The notes under the pieces are model-generated. The model was not told where the DNA came from. It saw only the letters and a list, made by a program, of their open reading frames with translations, and searched no databases. Positions 55,227-63,566 of a stretch of DNA of 64,000 nucleotides are shown piece after piece. The DNA lies in the NCBI RefSeq assembly GCF_002014985.1, contig NZ_MUXU01000033.1, forward strand, positions 4,226 to 68,225, read 5' to 3'. Numbering within the stretch: position 1 is the first letter of the stretch; each line of letters starts with the position of its first letter. The position numbers and the translations under genes are program-made. This stretch comes from Moraxella caviae. GTDB taxonomy: Bacteria > Pseudomonadota > Gammaproteobacteria > Pseudomonadales > Moraxellaceae.

Positions 55227-55583
55227 GTAAGTTTGGTATTTGCGTTTGAGCTTCTCATCAAATGTAATCAGTACCAAATCATGCTCTAAAGCCGTAGCAA
55301 GCACAATACAATCAGGCAATTTGATTTTATCCTGCTGGCGAATGCCAATGGTGCGAGCTGTGATGGCGGTGGACAATGGATATTGCACAAAATTTGCCAT
55401 CAAACGCACAAAGGTCTCGCTGTCTTGTTCGGATTGTGGAAAACCCAAAACTTCAATGCGGTTTATCACACTGATGGCACACTCATGAGCTTGGATATTG
55501 AGTGCCTTAGCCATTTGCAATGCATTAGGGTCTTTGTTTTTTAAGGCGATAATAAAACAAGTATCCAGTAAGTATTTTGGCAT
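55218..55583 (-). CDS. vapC: VapC-like PIN-domain toxin
   Basis: 121 residues from ATG 55583, sharing TGATG with the antitoxin stop; a GTG 9 bases earlier is less likely. PIN acidic residues present: Asp7 (KYLLDTCFIIAL), Glu44 (NRIEVLG), Asp91 (KLPDCIVLATAL), Asp109 (ITFDEKL). Toxins of this type cleave tRNA or rRNA. It sits between tail genes L and K in the same orientation, an uncommon place for a toxin gene. Confidence 0.88.
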   Translation of the reverse strand: MPKYLLDTCFIIALKNKDPNALQMAKALNIQAHECAISVINRIEVLGFPQSEQDSETFVRLMANFVQYPLSTAITARTIGIRQQDKIKLPDCIVLATALEHDLVLITFDEKLKRKYQTYTA

Positions 55584-55792
55584 CAGTTCCACTCACTGCG
55601 TAAGGATTGTTGGATTGCAAGCCCATCATGTTGCTCTGTAGGCTCTGGTAAATCTGCAACCACATCAAGCAGCGATACAGGATTATCTTTATGTACCAAG
55701 TTCATAATATAACTTTCAATGCTAAGCCCTTGCGTTTGGGCATTTTGTAAGATAATCTGCACATCTTGAGCAGGTAAATCTAGCGGTATCAT
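55583..55792 (-). CDS. vapB: VapB-like antitoxin
   Basis: 69 residues from ATG 55792 (AAGGAAACACC upstream). QDVQIILQNAQTQGLSIESY resembles the short DNA-binding helices of plant-type or Phd-like VapB antitoxins, and the acidic C-terminus (LPEPTEQHDG) the toxin-binding part. Assignment is mainly by pairing with vapC. The fold is not certain. Confidence 0.8.
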   Translation of the reverse strand: MIPLDLPAQDVQIILQNAQTQGLSIESYIMNLVHKDNPVSLLDVVADLPEPTEQHDGLAIQQSLRSEWN

Positions 55793-55845
55793 GGTGTGTT
55801 TCCTTGTGAATTTGGTCATATCTTAGCAAAAATTGAACACAAGTG

Positions 55846-56505
55846 CTACATCGACGACGCAATAAACCCACCAAAGGACAACTCGCTGTTTTCACCATAG
55901 CGTAATTTGCATTCAAAGCCACGCCCACCGCATTTATCACGGGCAGGGTCATTGGTTGGATTGCCGTTTTCGTCAAACATTGCCGTCCCCATATAGCCAC
56001 ACTCCTCGCCCCGATAGCCACCCGTCACCGCCCAATGACAAAAGCCTGTGATTTGCCGTACAGGGATTTTTAAGCCCTCAAAGTCCACAGGGTTTGACAA
56101 CTCAAAGCTCACCGTCTGTCCGTTGTCCTCAGTCATCTGCTCAACAAACCAAATCTGCTTTTTATGCTGGGCGTTTGGGTCTTTTAAATGCTTGGCAAGC
56201 GTATGAATGACGGTAAGTTTTGCGCCGACAAGGTCATGAAATCTGTGGCATAATGCACTGATGACAAAGCCCAAATTATCATGAAAATTGGCAATCTTTA
56301 AAGTGGGAGCGGACGCTCGCCCATCGCCGCGCATTTCTAGTCCGTCAGCTTCAATCGCTACAGGCTCATAGGTTTTGCCCTGCCAAACGATTTGCCCATC
56401 GTGACCGTGAAAGTACATTTGACCTGCGCCCACATTATCTGCGTCTAGGTGATACAGCGTGATAATCTCTGGAATTTGCAGGCTTTGTAAATCTTGGTTG
56501 TTCAT
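55846..56505 (-). CDS. Phage minor tail protein L
   Basis: 219 residues from ATG 56505. LSNPVDFEGLKIPVRQITGF followed by four cysteines at 156, 169, 192 and 199 (CHW, EECG, DKCGGRG, FEC) match lambda gpL, whose conserved cysteines bind an iron-sulfur cluster. N-terminal part (HLDADNVGAGQMYFHGHDGQ) is typical. Located between the tape-measure/M region and K as in lambda. AAGGGCGATGAT precedes the start. Confidence 0.9.
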   Translation of the reverse strand: MNNQDLQSLQIPEIITLYHLDADNVGAGQMYFHGHDGQIVWQGKTYEPVAIEADGLEMRGDGRASAPTLKIANFHDNLGFVISALCHRFHDLVGAKLTVIHTLAKHLKDPNAQHKKQIWFVEQMTEDNGQTVSFELSNPVDFEGLKIPVRQITGFCHWAVTGGYRGEECGYMGTAMFDENGNPTNDPARDKCGGRGFECKLRYGENSELSFGGFIASSM

Positions 56506-56506
56506 A

Positions 56507-56650
56507 TCATCGCCCTTTGATAGCACGGATAATTTCAGGTAATTTGTAAATAAAAACAGCAACCCATAAAACCGCCCCAATTATTAAAATCTCACCCATG
56601 GTAAATTTTCCTTCTTTAAAAAGGGTTAAAACTGTGATAAAATCACTCAT
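56507..56650 (-). CDS. Tiny single-pass membrane protein (type A)
   Basis: 47 residues from ATG 56650 (AAAGGACATAATAC upstream), or 30 residues from the in-frame ATG 56599 (AAGGAAAATTTACC). MSDFITVLTLFKEGKFTMGE then ILIIGAVLWVAVFIYK and LPEIIRAIKGR: one hydrophobic helix with a basic tail. Stop is 2 bases before gene L. A 46-residue relative is at 57183. No function known. Confidence 0.6.
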   Translation of the reverse strand: MSDFITVLTLFKEGKFTMGEILIIGAVLWVAVFIYKLPEIIRAIKGR

Positions 56651-56701
56651 GTATTATGTCCTTTTATTGATTTAATACCTTGTAAATCTCATGTATGACA
56701 T

Positions 56702-56736
56702 AAAAACCCCAAAAGCTCGCTACTTTTGGGGTTTTT
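56702..56736 (-). terminator. Terminator within tail operon
   Basis: AAAACCCCAAAAG-ctcgcta-CTTTTGGGGTTTT, 13-bp perfect stem with T tail on both strands. It lies after the 139-residue gene and before the tiny protein and gene L. Confidence 0.92.
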
Positions 56737-56741
56737 GCTAT

Positions 56742-57149
56742 TTAGTCACCGATACTGCCTGAACCTGTTGGGCTTTCAATAGCCAAGCTGTCGTTTGCAT
56801 CAATCGCTGTGGTATCTCTTACTTCTGCTGATACGCCAAATTTACCATCTTTATACACGCAGGCAAATTTGGTGACTTTGATGGTATTATCCCAACCTTT
56901 TAGTTCCTTTAGCATTTGTACGCCCCATGCCAAAATCTCGGTGCGAAAAATGGTGGCACGGTTGCGTTTTAAGATGCCATTGTTTGGCTCATTATTACTG
57001 ACTTCAAAGCCGTCGTCCTCTGGATAATACACGATTTCTACAACATCGGCTTTTTCGCCGTGCTGCCCTGTCCAATAGTCAATTTGTGAAATGAACGACT
57101 GTAGCGTTTGTGCCTCAGTGCGTGATAGTGTGGTTAGTTCGTCACTCAT
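56742..57149 (-). CDS. Phage protein of unknown function in the tail region
   Basis: 135 residues from ATG 57149, six bases after GGAG. Mixed alpha/beta (VVEIVYYPEDDGFEVSNNEP, RATIFRTEILAWGVQMLKEL), no cysteine-rich motif apart from one Cys. Not a recognised lambda tail gene. Bounded on both sides by terminators. It may be an inserted gene. Confidence 0.68.
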   Translation of the reverse strand: MSDELTTLSRTEAQTLQSFISQIDYWTGQHGEKADVVEIVYYPEDDGFEVSNNEPNNGILKRNRATIFRTEILAWGVQMLKELKGWDNTIKVTKFACVYKDGKFGVSAEVRDTTAIDANDSLAIESPTGSGSIGD

Positions 57150-57165
57150 GGTTTGCTCCATAAAA

Positions 57166-57183
57166 AAGCCCCTAGTGGGCGGT
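57166..57183 (-). terminator. Terminator after tiny membrane protein
   Basis: GCCC-actag-GGGC followed by T6 on the reverse strand. Short 4-bp GC stem, possibly weaker than the others. Confidence 0.7.
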
Positions 57184-57323
57184 TAAGATTTGAATTTATG
57201 CCATTGCTCTAAAATCTGCGGTAATCGCCAAATGATTAAGCCAAGCAGAAAAAATGTGCCAATGATTAAAATTTTTAACACACTCATTTCTCCCAATTTT
57301 GCCAAATCTATGGTAAAATTCAT
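57183..57323 (-). CDS. Tiny single-pass membrane protein (type A)
   Basis: 46 residues: MNFTIDLAKLGEMSVLK, then ILIIGTFFLLGLIIWRLPQI and LEQWHKFKS. The core ILIIG-x7-I-x2-LPxI matches the protein at 56507, so the two are paralogues. One transmembrane helix with a basic C-terminus. Function unknown. It lies between gene M's terminator and the 135-residue gene. Confidence 0.58.
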   Translation of the reverse strand: MNFTIDLAKLGEMSVLKILIIGTFFLLGLIIWRLPQILEQWHKFKS

Positions 57324-57359
57324 TTATGTTTTATCCTTTGTATGCAAGGTTAAAAATAG

Positions 57360-57393
57360 AAAATCCCAAGTGTTGGTCGCACTTGGGATTTTT
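57360..57393 (-). terminator. Terminator after gene M
   Basis: AAATCCCAAGTG-ttggtcg-CACTTGGGATTT, perfect 12-bp stem with T tail, 32 bases past the stop of gene M. Confidence 0.92.
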
Positions 57394-57424
57394 GCGTTAT
57401 GTGACCGACACAAATGTCGGGCAG

Positions 57425-57757
57425 TTAAAAAGTTTGTTTTAAATTAAAATTCAGCGACCAAACATCGCCGCCAACTTGATTTCGCTTAATATCACCATCT
57501 AGCCGCACCTTAATGCGTGGCTCATTTGGCACAGGGGTAATGGTAAAAGGTGCTACCCCGCCCGTTGCCACCAAAAAAGCAAAGGCAGCGTCAATCACTG
57601 CCTTTTTGTCGGTCATCGAGCAGCTCCAAGCGGTGCTGATATTATTAATGCCGTGGCTGGTGACCTGCTCATAGCCATCACCAAATCGCACGGTGTTGGT
57701 GCTAAGCTTGGTGGTTTGGCTGCTTTGTATGCTTATTGGATAATTGAAGTGTTGCAT
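57425..57757 (-). CDS. Phage minor tail protein M
   Basis: 110 residues. NTVRFGDGYEQVTSHGINNI and TPVPNEPRIKVRLDGD match lambda gpM in pattern and length (109 residues). It follows the tape measure gene by 3 bases. Confidence 0.88.
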   Translation of the reverse strand: MQHFNYPISIQSSQTTKLSTNTVRFGDGYEQVTSHGINNISTAWSCSMTDKKAVIDAAFAFLVATGGVAPFTITPVPNEPRIKVRLDGDIKRNQVGGDVWSLNFNLKQTF

Positions 57758-57760
57758 AAT

Positions 57761-60700
57761 TTACCCCAAACCATATAATACACCGCCTTGGCGGCGTGCT
57801 TGAATAAAGCGTTGATTGACTTTTGTTTCAACCGCATTGTTAATCATCTTGCCAATAGTCACCATCACATCACCATTTGGCTGTTGCTGTACATCAGCTT
57901 TTTCACCGCTGTAGTTATTGATGATAACTTTGGTACCACCCCCTTTAATTCCAGCCAGCGTATTATCAAGGTTTTTGGCGGTGTGGCGTGGCAATACTCG
58001 CTCGCCTTTTTCTAGGTTCCAAGTGCCTGATTTTGGTACAGACATAATGCCGTCATGGGCTTGTCCGATGGGCATGGTTACCGCTTTGATTGCACTGATG
58101 ATTTTTGCGCCATGGCTTGCCGCCATTGCAAAATCAGACAATCCTGCAGGGAAACCTTTTTCAAGCCCCTTGCTCATTGCCTGAGAGATGGCAATACCCG
58201 CCTGAGCAATCGCAAAACCTTGTTGCAAGGCAAACATCGCACGATAGGCTTTAGATTGCTCGCCGAATGCGTCTTTGGCAAAACTTGCCATACCACCCAA
58301 AACATTTTGCGATGCAGCAAATACCAAATCACGCTTAGCGTTTTCATGGGCTTGTTGCAGCGCAATCTCTTGGGCATTAAAATCAGCATTGATGTCAAGT
58401 CCTGACTGTCTGGCATCTTGGATGATTTTTAACTGCTCATCATACTGCTTTTGCATTTGTTGCCAGCCTGTGATTGCTGTCGCCACTGCTTGACCTGACC
58501 CAGATAGGTCATTTGCAGTATTAAAGTTTAGCATGGCAAATAAGCTATTTGCCTTAAAGCTGTCTTGTAATTTGTTAAAATTATCAAGTATTTGCTTGTT
58601 GTGTTCGGCATTAAGCAATGATTGCTGTTGCTCATCAGTTAATCCACTTTGTGACAACTCCCAGCGTTTCTCAGCCAATGGGTCATGGGAATTACGAAGC
58701 ATAAACAGCTTTCTTTCAATCTCAAGCTGAGCTTCTGACTGCTTATTCTCAAAGGCTTTTAATCGCGTACTTTCAATCAGCTGTTCTTTTAAGCTGTTGT
58801 TAATATCACGATATTCTTTGGCGTTGGCAAGTTTATACTTAAGCTGTTCAATTTCATTTTTGCCCACAAGCAAAATCTCATCTTTAAGCTTTTTGATGTC
58901 CATTTCCACCGCTAAATCGCCTTGGATTTTTAGCTTTTCACGCAAATTGTCCAGATGTTCTTGACTGACATCAGCGTATTTTTTGGTATTGGCAATTTCC
59001 CAATCCAAAATTTCAAGGGTGCTTAGCTGTGATGTTTGAATTGACTGCCATACTCTATCAATCTCATCAAGCACAGTTTTGTTGCGTTCTAAGCCATATT
59101 TTTGTGCAGTTAAAGCCTCAAGTTTGCTTGTATCCTCCTTGCCATATTTGCCCGCTTTTTTATCATACAGCAAGGCAGCGAGCGGGTTATCGTTGCCAAA
59201 TAAGGCAATATCTCGCTCAAGGCTTGCAATACCATCAAGCACCGCCTTTTTGGCATCTTCTGCCATTTTTTGTGCTTCTTTAACAGCTTTAGGCACGCCT
59301 TTTTTAATGCCCTTGGCAAAACCATCAGCGGTATGCTTACCCAGTTCTTTCATCTTACGAGATGGCGAACGAATGTCTAAAGCGGATTTGACCGTGCTAT
59401 AAACTTTGCTAGCAAGCTCACGAGCTTTAGCAAGTGCTTCACCCATCTTGCCTGTGATGCCTTTAATAAAACCAGACACAGCATCACGCCCAGCCTGTAG
59501 CAACTTACCGCCCAGCTCACGAAACGCATTTGCGATATTTGTTACCATCGTTTTGGCGATTTGCACAGCATTTTGTAAGCCGCTTTGAATGGCTTGCTTG
59601 ACACCTTGCATATCACCACGCACCAAAGCTTTAATCACATTAAAGGCGGTGCTAAAGGCGTTTTTAATTAGGTTAAAGCCTGCGTTGAATATGCTGGCAA
59701 AGATGGTGATTTGGGCGGTGAAAATCGCCTTAATTGCACCCATGCCAGCTGTGGCAAGAGATTTGATGGCATTAAAAGCGGTACTAACAACATTTTTAGC
59801 CACTTCCCACGCCTTGCCAAAGGCTTCACCAATGCCACTGTTGGCAATGCTGTCTTTCACGCCCTGCATGGCTTTGGTGACATCGTCTTTGGCACTGGTT
59901 AATTTATCACTGGCAGACTTTTTGACATCTTCAAAGGCGGTGCTTGCGCTGTCTTTGACGTTATTCCATGCTGTACTTGCCGATGATGAGACGCTATCCC
60001 ATGTACTGCCTAAGCTTTCTTTGGCAGATTGCCATTGTTTATCAGCAAAATCAGCGGCTGTGCTGACGCCTGATTTGATACCGTCCCATGCTGCGGTTGC
60101 CCCTGTTTTTAAGCCATCCCACACCACGCCAATTCCTGAAAAGATGGACAAGATGTTATCCACCATCTCTTGCACTGGCGCAGGTGCAGTTGTTAGCCAG
60201 TCGGTAAATGCCTGCTTGATTTCGTCAATCTTATCTTTGATGGCTTGCTTGATACTTTCCCAAGCATTACTAACCGCCGATTTGATACTTTCCCACACGC
60301 CATCGGAGCTAGCAGTGATGGACTGCCAAATGCCGCTAAACCACTCACCCACGCCATTCCATACGCCCTTAATCCATTCCCATGCAGCAGTGGCGTATTG
60401 TGGGATATTGTTCCAGACTTCAGCGGCTTTTTCTTTGACGGTGTCCCAGTTGTTATATAGCCAGACACCTGCCGCTACCAAACCAGCAATAGCGGCAACA
60501 ACCGCAACCACTGGTAAACTAATGGCACCAATGCCAGCGCCAACCAAACCAGCCATCGCACTTAGTGTTGCCAAGCCTCCAATTACCGCCACAGCACCAG
60601 CTGCAAGCACACCTAAAACAGTAACAACACCTAAAACAGCACCAACAATTCCTGCAATGGTTGTTACAAGCGTTGGGTTTTCTTTCGCCCACGCTGTCAC

Positions 60701-62161
60701 ACTTTCAATAACTGGTTGTAATGCGTCAGCCAAACCACCCATAACAGGTAAGAAAGCATCACCAATGGATGCTTTTAGGTTATCAATGCTAGATTGAAAC
60801 ATTTTCAATCTACCTTCGGTGGTTGATGATACGTTTTCCGCTTCTGCCGTCATTGAACCGGCATAATTTACACTATCGGCAAGTAATTCGTTAATCTTTG
60901 CCATTAAGTCAGGCGCGGTTGCCAAAGCCAAAATATCATCGCCAAAGTTTTTGCCAAAAATATCGGTTGCCACTTCAATTTGCATATCTTTTGGCAATTT
61001 ATTTAGGCTTTCAAGCATTTGGGCAATGGCTGCTGTACCGTCTTTTTTAACTAGATTTGCAAATTCTTGTACATCTAAACCAAGCGTTTTAAAGCTCTGT
61101 TTAACCCCTTTATTGTTCGTATCCAATGTTGATAATGTTGTCAGCATTGAGTTAATACCCGTTGCTGCAACTTCGGGAGCTTTACCCAAGCCAATCATTG
61201 CCGATGTTAAAGCAATCGCTGATTGCTCTGTTAGTCCAAATGCTTTAGCCGAACCGCCAACACGCCCCAATGCTTCAACAATTTGAGAGGCTTTGGCAGG
61301 AGTGTTATTTGATACGGTGTTAATCATATCGCCAAACGCTCCCATTTCCTCAATGGGTTTTCCCCATACATTAGCAAGTTTTGCCATAGCATCGCCTGCG
61401 GCATCGGCTGACATATCAAATGCTGTTGCCATATTAGCAACCATTGTTGTAAAACTTACAAGGCTACCTTCTGCAACACCAAGCTGACCGCCAGCCGCTG
61501 CAATTTCTGCCAATTCTGTTACGGTAAGCGGAATTTGTGTTGATAGCTTTTCAAGCTCAGCTCGCATATCTGCAAGACCTGCTGGACTTTCAAAATCAAC
61601 CACCTTTTTAACTTGCGCAAAAGCTGACTCATACTCCATCGCCTTTTCGGTTGCACCATGTAAGGCGTAACCCATGCCAGCCAAAGTCGCACCAGCCATT
61701 AGACCAGCATTTCTAAAACCATCAAGCGCTTGTTTGTGTTTGTTGGCAAATGTGTCAAACTTGTTAATAGCACCGTCTAACTTTTGATGGTATTCACTCG
61801 CCGCTTTCTTGGCTTTTTCCCATACGTTCGCAATACCGCCTTTGGCGATTTTTTCGTGGGCTTGGACTGCTCTTTGGGCAGCCTGTGTGACATCATCATT
61901 GGTTTGCTTAAGCCTAGCCATTAGCTTTTCCATCGTGGTAAAACTACCGTTAGCTTCACGCAACTTACCAGAAGCATCACGATAAGCGCCGCTTAATTTC
62001 ATGGCGGCTTGTTGCAAATCATCTGTGGATTTCTTTACATCCTCCAAGCTGTCGCTGGCATCATCACTGGCTTTCTCAAGCTGTTCAAAGAATTTTTGTA
62101 GTTTTTGTAAATCACCCAGATTATTCACATCGAGCGTTACACTGACACGACTTTCACTCAT
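57761..62161 (-). CDS. Phage tail tape measure protein H
   Basis: 1466 residues. N-terminal coiled coil (LEKASDDASDSLEDVKKSTD), then a TP901-type core region around 180-440, a hydrophobic glycine/alanine-rich part at about 485-560 (TIAGIVGAVLGVVTVLGVLA), and repeated W-x-x-I amphipathic blocks (WDSVSSSASTAWNNVKDSAS) at 590-830. The length usually sets tail length, so a long tail is expected. The gene is at the H position of the lambda order. No lysozyme motif was seen. Confidence 0.93.
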   Translation of the reverse strand: MSESRVSVTLDVNNLGDLQKLQKFFEQLEKASDDASDSLEDVKKSTDDLQQAAMKLSGAYRDASGKLREANGSFTTMEKLMARLKQTNDDVTQAAQRAVQAHEKIAKGGIANVWEKAKKAASEYHQKLDGAINKFDTFANKHKQALDGFRNAGLMAGATLAGMGYALHGATEKAMEYESAFAQVKKVVDFESPAGLADMRAELEKLSTQIPLTVTELAEIAAAGGQLGVAEGSLVSFTTMVANMATAFDMSADAAGDAMAKLANVWGKPIEEMGAFGDMINTVSNNTPAKASQIVEALGRVGGSAKAFGLTEQSAIALTSAMIGLGKAPEVAATGINSMLTTLSTLDTNNKGVKQSFKTLGLDVQEFANLVKKDGTAAIAQMLESLNKLPKDMQIEVATDIFGKNFGDDILALATAPDLMAKINELLADSVNYAGSMTAEAENVSSTTEGRLKMFQSSIDNLKASIGDAFLPVMGGLADALQPVIESVTAWAKENPTLVTTIAGIVGAVLGVVTVLGVLAAGAVAVIGGLATLSAMAGLVGAGIGAISLPVVAVVAAIAGLVAAGVWLYNNWDTVKEKAAEVWNNIPQYATAAWEWIKGVWNGVGEWFSGIWQSITASSDGVWESIKSAVSNAWESIKQAIKDKIDEIKQAFTDWLTTAPAPVQEMVDNILSIFSGIGVVWDGLKTGATAAWDGIKSGVSTAADFADKQWQSAKESLGSTWDSVSSSASTAWNNVKDSASTAFEDVKKSASDKLTSAKDDVTKAMQGVKDSIANSGIGEAFGKAWEVAKNVVSTAFNAIKSLATAGMGAIKAIFTAQITIFASIFNAGFNLIKNAFSTAFNVIKALVRGDMQGVKQAIQSGLQNAVQIAKTMVTNIANAFRELGGKLLQAGRDAVSGFIKGITGKMGEALAKARELASKVYSTVKSALDIRSPSRKMKELGKHTADGFAKGIKKGVPKAVKEAQKMAEDAKKAVLDGIASLERDIALFGNDNPLAALLYDKKAGKYGKEDTSKLEALTAQKYGLERNKTVLDEIDRVWQSIQTSQLSTLEILDWEIANTKKYADVSQEHLDNLREKLKIQGDLAVEMDIKKLKDEILLVGKNEIEQLKYKLANAKEYRDINNSLKEQLIESTRLKAFENKQSEAQLEIERKLFMLRNSHDPLAEKRWELSQSGLTDEQQQSLLNAEHNKQILDNFNKLQDSFKANSLFAMLNFNTANDLSGSGQAVATAITGWQQMQKQYDEQLKIIQDARQSGLDINADFNAQEIALQQAHENAKRDLVFAASQNVLGGMASFAKDAFGEQSKAYRAMFALQQGFAIAQAGIAISQAMSKGLEKGFPAGLSDFAMAASHGAKIISAIKAVTMPIGQAHDGIMSVPKSGTWNLEKGERVLPRHTAKNLDNTLAGIKGGGTKVIINNYSGEKADVQQQPNGDVMVTIGKMINNAVETKVNQRFIQARRQGGVLYGLG

Positions 62162-62179
62162 TTTATCCCACCCAACAAA

Positions 62180-62204
62180 AAACCCTGTACAATGACAGGG
62201 TTTA
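62180..62204 (-). terminator. Terminator after the phage-borne lipoprotein gene
   Basis: AAACCCTGT-cattgt-ACAGGGTTT followed by T tail on the reverse strand, located between the lipoprotein gene and H. Confidence 0.9.
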
Positions 62205-62218
62205 AGAAATAACTAATA

Positions 62219-62800
62219 TTATTCACTTGGCACAACTGTTAAAGTCAAAATGCCTTTATCAGGGTTTGCTCCAACCTTATACACAATCTTACCAATAGCA
62301 ACTTCATTGTTTGCAACCTCTTTGGTTTCAGACGCTTTTGTCACAACATCGCTCAATAGTTTTACTACCTCGCCTGCCGATTGCTCTTTATCAAGCTCTG
62401 GGCTTAGAGTTCTAGCCAGCGCTCCAGCATGAAATGCAAAAAACATCATCTCTTCAGGCGTTGCCTGCGCAGCAAGGGCAGAATATTTCATTTCATACAC
62501 ATTGCCATTTTTGGCAATACCACCATCAAGGCTAAGAGCAGGGCTAAAATTAACCACAAACATATCATCTTGAACAACAATAGGCGTATTCCAGTCTTTT
62601 ACTGCTTGGTCTGATGATATTTGACTAAAAGCGTCTTTTAAAATAGTTTCTACACCATCATTGATTTGCTTTGGTGTCAAACCCAAATCTTTAGATGCTT
62701 CCGTTTGATTGCTTGTGGCTTCTGCCTGTTCTGCTTTATCCGAACCACCACAACCCACCAATGCTAGCGATACAAGACCTGCCAAAATTAACTTTTTCAT
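62219..62800 (-). CDS. Lipoprotein encoded inside the tail operon
   Basis: 193 residues. Lipobox LVGC (Cys17), then GGSDKAEQAEATSNQTEASK. The mature part is hydrophilic with helices and no cysteine after the lipid site. AAGGAGCAAAGT precedes the ATG. Lambda has no gene here (T is followed by H), so it is an insertion. Prophage lipoproteins often alter the host surface or block superinfection, but that is only a hypothesis for this one. Confidence 0.78.
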   Translation of the reverse strand: MKKLILAGLVSLALVGCGGSDKAEQAEATSNQTEASKDLGLTPKQINDGVETILKDAFSQISSDQAVKDWNTPIVVQDDMFVVNFSPALSLDGGIAKNGNVYEMKYSALAAQATPEEMMFFAFHAGALARTLSPELDKEQSAGEVVKLLSDVVTKASETKEVANNEVAIGKIVYKVGANPDKGILTLTVVPSE

Positions 62801-62914
62801 ACTTTGCTCCTTTGCTGATTAAAGCAAAATCATAGCAGTATAGTAATATTTTAGCAAGCTCATAATAGCTAAAACCGTTGGAATAAACCCATGTTTGTGC
62901 TTCATGCCAAGCCC

Positions 62915-63016
62915 TTAATAGAAAAAGCCAATAACGCCAACTAACACCGATATTGATAAAATCAACCATGCGATGGCTTGTAATAATCCTGCACGGTCTG
63001 CGCCTTTTTCGCTCAT
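62915..63016 (-). CDS. Tiny single-pass membrane protein (type B)
   Basis: 33 residues: MSEKGADRAGLLQAIAW then LILSISVLVGVIGFFY. Ribosome site AGGG overlaps the stop of the upstream tiny gene, indicating translational coupling. One transmembrane helix ending at the C-terminus. Lies between the tail chaperones and the lipoprotein gene. Function unknown. Confidence 0.55.
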   Translation of the reverse strand: MSEKGADRAGLLQAIAWLILSISVLVGVIGFFY

Positions 63017-63025
63017 TCTGCTACC

Positions 63026-63136
63026 CTAGATTAAATCAATCAACGCCCAACACAAACGCAAAAACACCACGATAAAAGCAATATGCCATAACAACCGAAT
63101 GATTTTTTGTGGTGTTACATCGCCAATCTCAATCAT
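63026..63136 (-). CDS. Tiny single-pass membrane protein (type B partner)
   Basis: 36 residues: MIEIGDVTPQKIIRLLW then HIAFIVVFLRLCWALIDLI. AGGTG precedes the ATG. One hydrophobic helix with an amphipathic N-terminus. Coupled to the 33-residue gene 9 bases downstream. A holin- or exclusion-like role is possible but unproven. Confidence 0.5.
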   Translation of the reverse strand: MIEIGDVTPQKIIRLLWHIAFIVVFLRLCWALIDLI

Positions 63137-63219
63137 AAAAACACCTAGCAATTTAATAAAAAATCGTTTATCATTATTCACAGATTATCTCTTTAAGTAT
63201 GGGTTAAAGGGTTAAATCA

Positions 63220-63251
63220 AAAAACCCAGCCGTCCCCACGGTTGGGTTTTT
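63220..63251 (-). terminator. Terminator after tail chaperone T
   Basis: AAAACCCAGCCGT-ccccacgg-TTGGGTTTT, a stem of about 9-12 bp (one mismatch), on the reverse strand with T tail. The arm reaches the T stop codon. Confidence 0.88.
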
Positions 63252-63543
63252 ATCTGTGTCTTAGTTTTGCCCGTATCGCTTCATTCGCCCTTTTGCAGTC
63301 CATATCATCAAGCGCAAAAACGCACTCCAACACCAGCCACTCATCAATAGGGCAAGGCGCAAAGCCAAATACCGCTTTTACATCAGCCACCGATAAAGGC
63401 AATACACCACTTTCGGTATATCGTCTTGCACGGCTTGCCAAAGCGTAAATGTTTAAAATACATTCGCTGATATAGTCAGGCTCTACTTCATCAGGGATTG
63501 GCTGATTTAGCCGTCTGTAAATCTCTTTTTTACGCTCGGTCAA
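63250..63543 (-). CDS. Tail assembly chaperone T part (expressed by frameshift)
   Basis: 97 codons from a TTG that lacks a ribosome site. NQPIPDEVEPDYISECILNI and VFGFAPCPIDEW match T-type tail chaperones. The frame stays open upstream through GTA ATC GCC to the slippery run at 63570-63578, so it is more likely made only as a G-T fusion, as in lambda, than from its own start. Confidence 0.85.
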   Translation of the reverse strand: MTERKKEIYRRLNQPIPDEVEPDYISECILNIYALASRARRYTESGVLPLSVADVKAVFGFAPCPIDEWLVLECVFALDDMDCKRANEAIRAKLRHR

Positions 63544-63566
63544 TGGCTCATGTTGATATAGGGCGA

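Noticed and set aside
59589..60797. 402-codon open frame on the forward strand inside the tape measure gene
   Set aside because: It is exactly antisense to H, lacks a ribosome site, and its Ala/Ser/Pro-rich composition reflects the complementary strand of repetitive helical coding DNA.
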